Positions 63,970 to 64,000 of a stretch of 64,000 nucleotides of DNA are shown piece by piece. A program made the position numbers and the translations under genes. Source of the stretch: Pectinophora gossypiella. Its lineage: Eukaryota; Arthropoda; Insecta; Lepidoptera; Gelechiidae. The DNA lies in assembly GCF_024362695.1 (NCBI RefSeq), contig NC_065408.1:11656001-11720000 (forward strand), written 5' to 3'. The notes beneath the pieces were generated by a model that saw only the letters and a list, made by a program, of their open reading frames with translations, made no database searches and was not told the DNA's origin. Position 1 is the stretch's first letter. Each line of letters starts with the position of its first letter.

Positions 63970-64000
63970 TATTACGGATCAATCCTCCGTTTACCCGCAT

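Noticed and set aside
1..64000. CRISPR array, bacterial operon or phage features
   Set aside because: No regularly spaced repeats and no prokaryotic gene layout; the window is clearly eukaryotic with spliced exons and SINEs.

Overview
This window looks like nuclear DNA from a moth or butterfly (Lepidoptera). It is AT-rich, carries a split gene with canonical GT-AG introns, and is crowded with short interspersed repeats of types typical of lepidopteran genomes: several tRNA-headed SINE families, LINE 3' tails and foldback MITEs. A noctuoid moth is my guess from the repeat flavour, but the species cannot be fixed from sequence reading alone.

The one gene I can name with confidence is the C-terminal half of sulfateless (sfl), the heparan sulfate glucosamine N-deacetylase/N-sulfotransferase (NDST). 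It lies on the + strand between 2167 and 23574 as seven coding exons: 2167-2329, 4768-4950, 9837-10057, 14849-15004, 20790-20906, 22830-23012 and 23352-23574. Together they encode 414 complete residues. They begin in the middle of the NDST protein, near the end of the deacetylase half, run through the whole sulfotransferase domain and end at the natural stop. The N-terminal exons and the promoter lie to the left of the window. All intron phases agree between neighbouring exons. The enzyme acts in the Golgi lumen and makes the N-sulfated domains of heparan sulfate.

The introns of sfl are filled with repeats, often nested with readable target-site duplications. The most interesting local event is a decayed tandem copy of the PAPS-binding exon, about 165 bp long and starting 23 bp after the intact exon (10081-10247). 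It keeps many synonymous differences but has small indels, a stop in the exon frame and a ruined splice donor.

From about 24.6 kb to the right edge (nearly 40 kb) I find no convincing protein-coding gene. The longer open frames there are by-products of palindromic MITEs, SINEs or chance. The region alternates repeat clusters with unique stretches, some of them GC-richer, that could hold regulatory DNA of a distant gene. One weak candidate terminal exon (57893-58090) is flagged.

Repeat families are given letters here for convenience. A, B and C are tRNA-derived SINEs. D is a SINE-like repeat with an ACTCACGCC motif. E is a LINE-type 3' tail ending in AAGTCACGTC plus A-tract. F is a MITE starting CAGGGTGTTAGTGAC with TATA target duplications. 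G, H, I, J and K are other foldback or TIR elements. N, P and Q are less well resolved repeats. I could not match any of these to a named database family.
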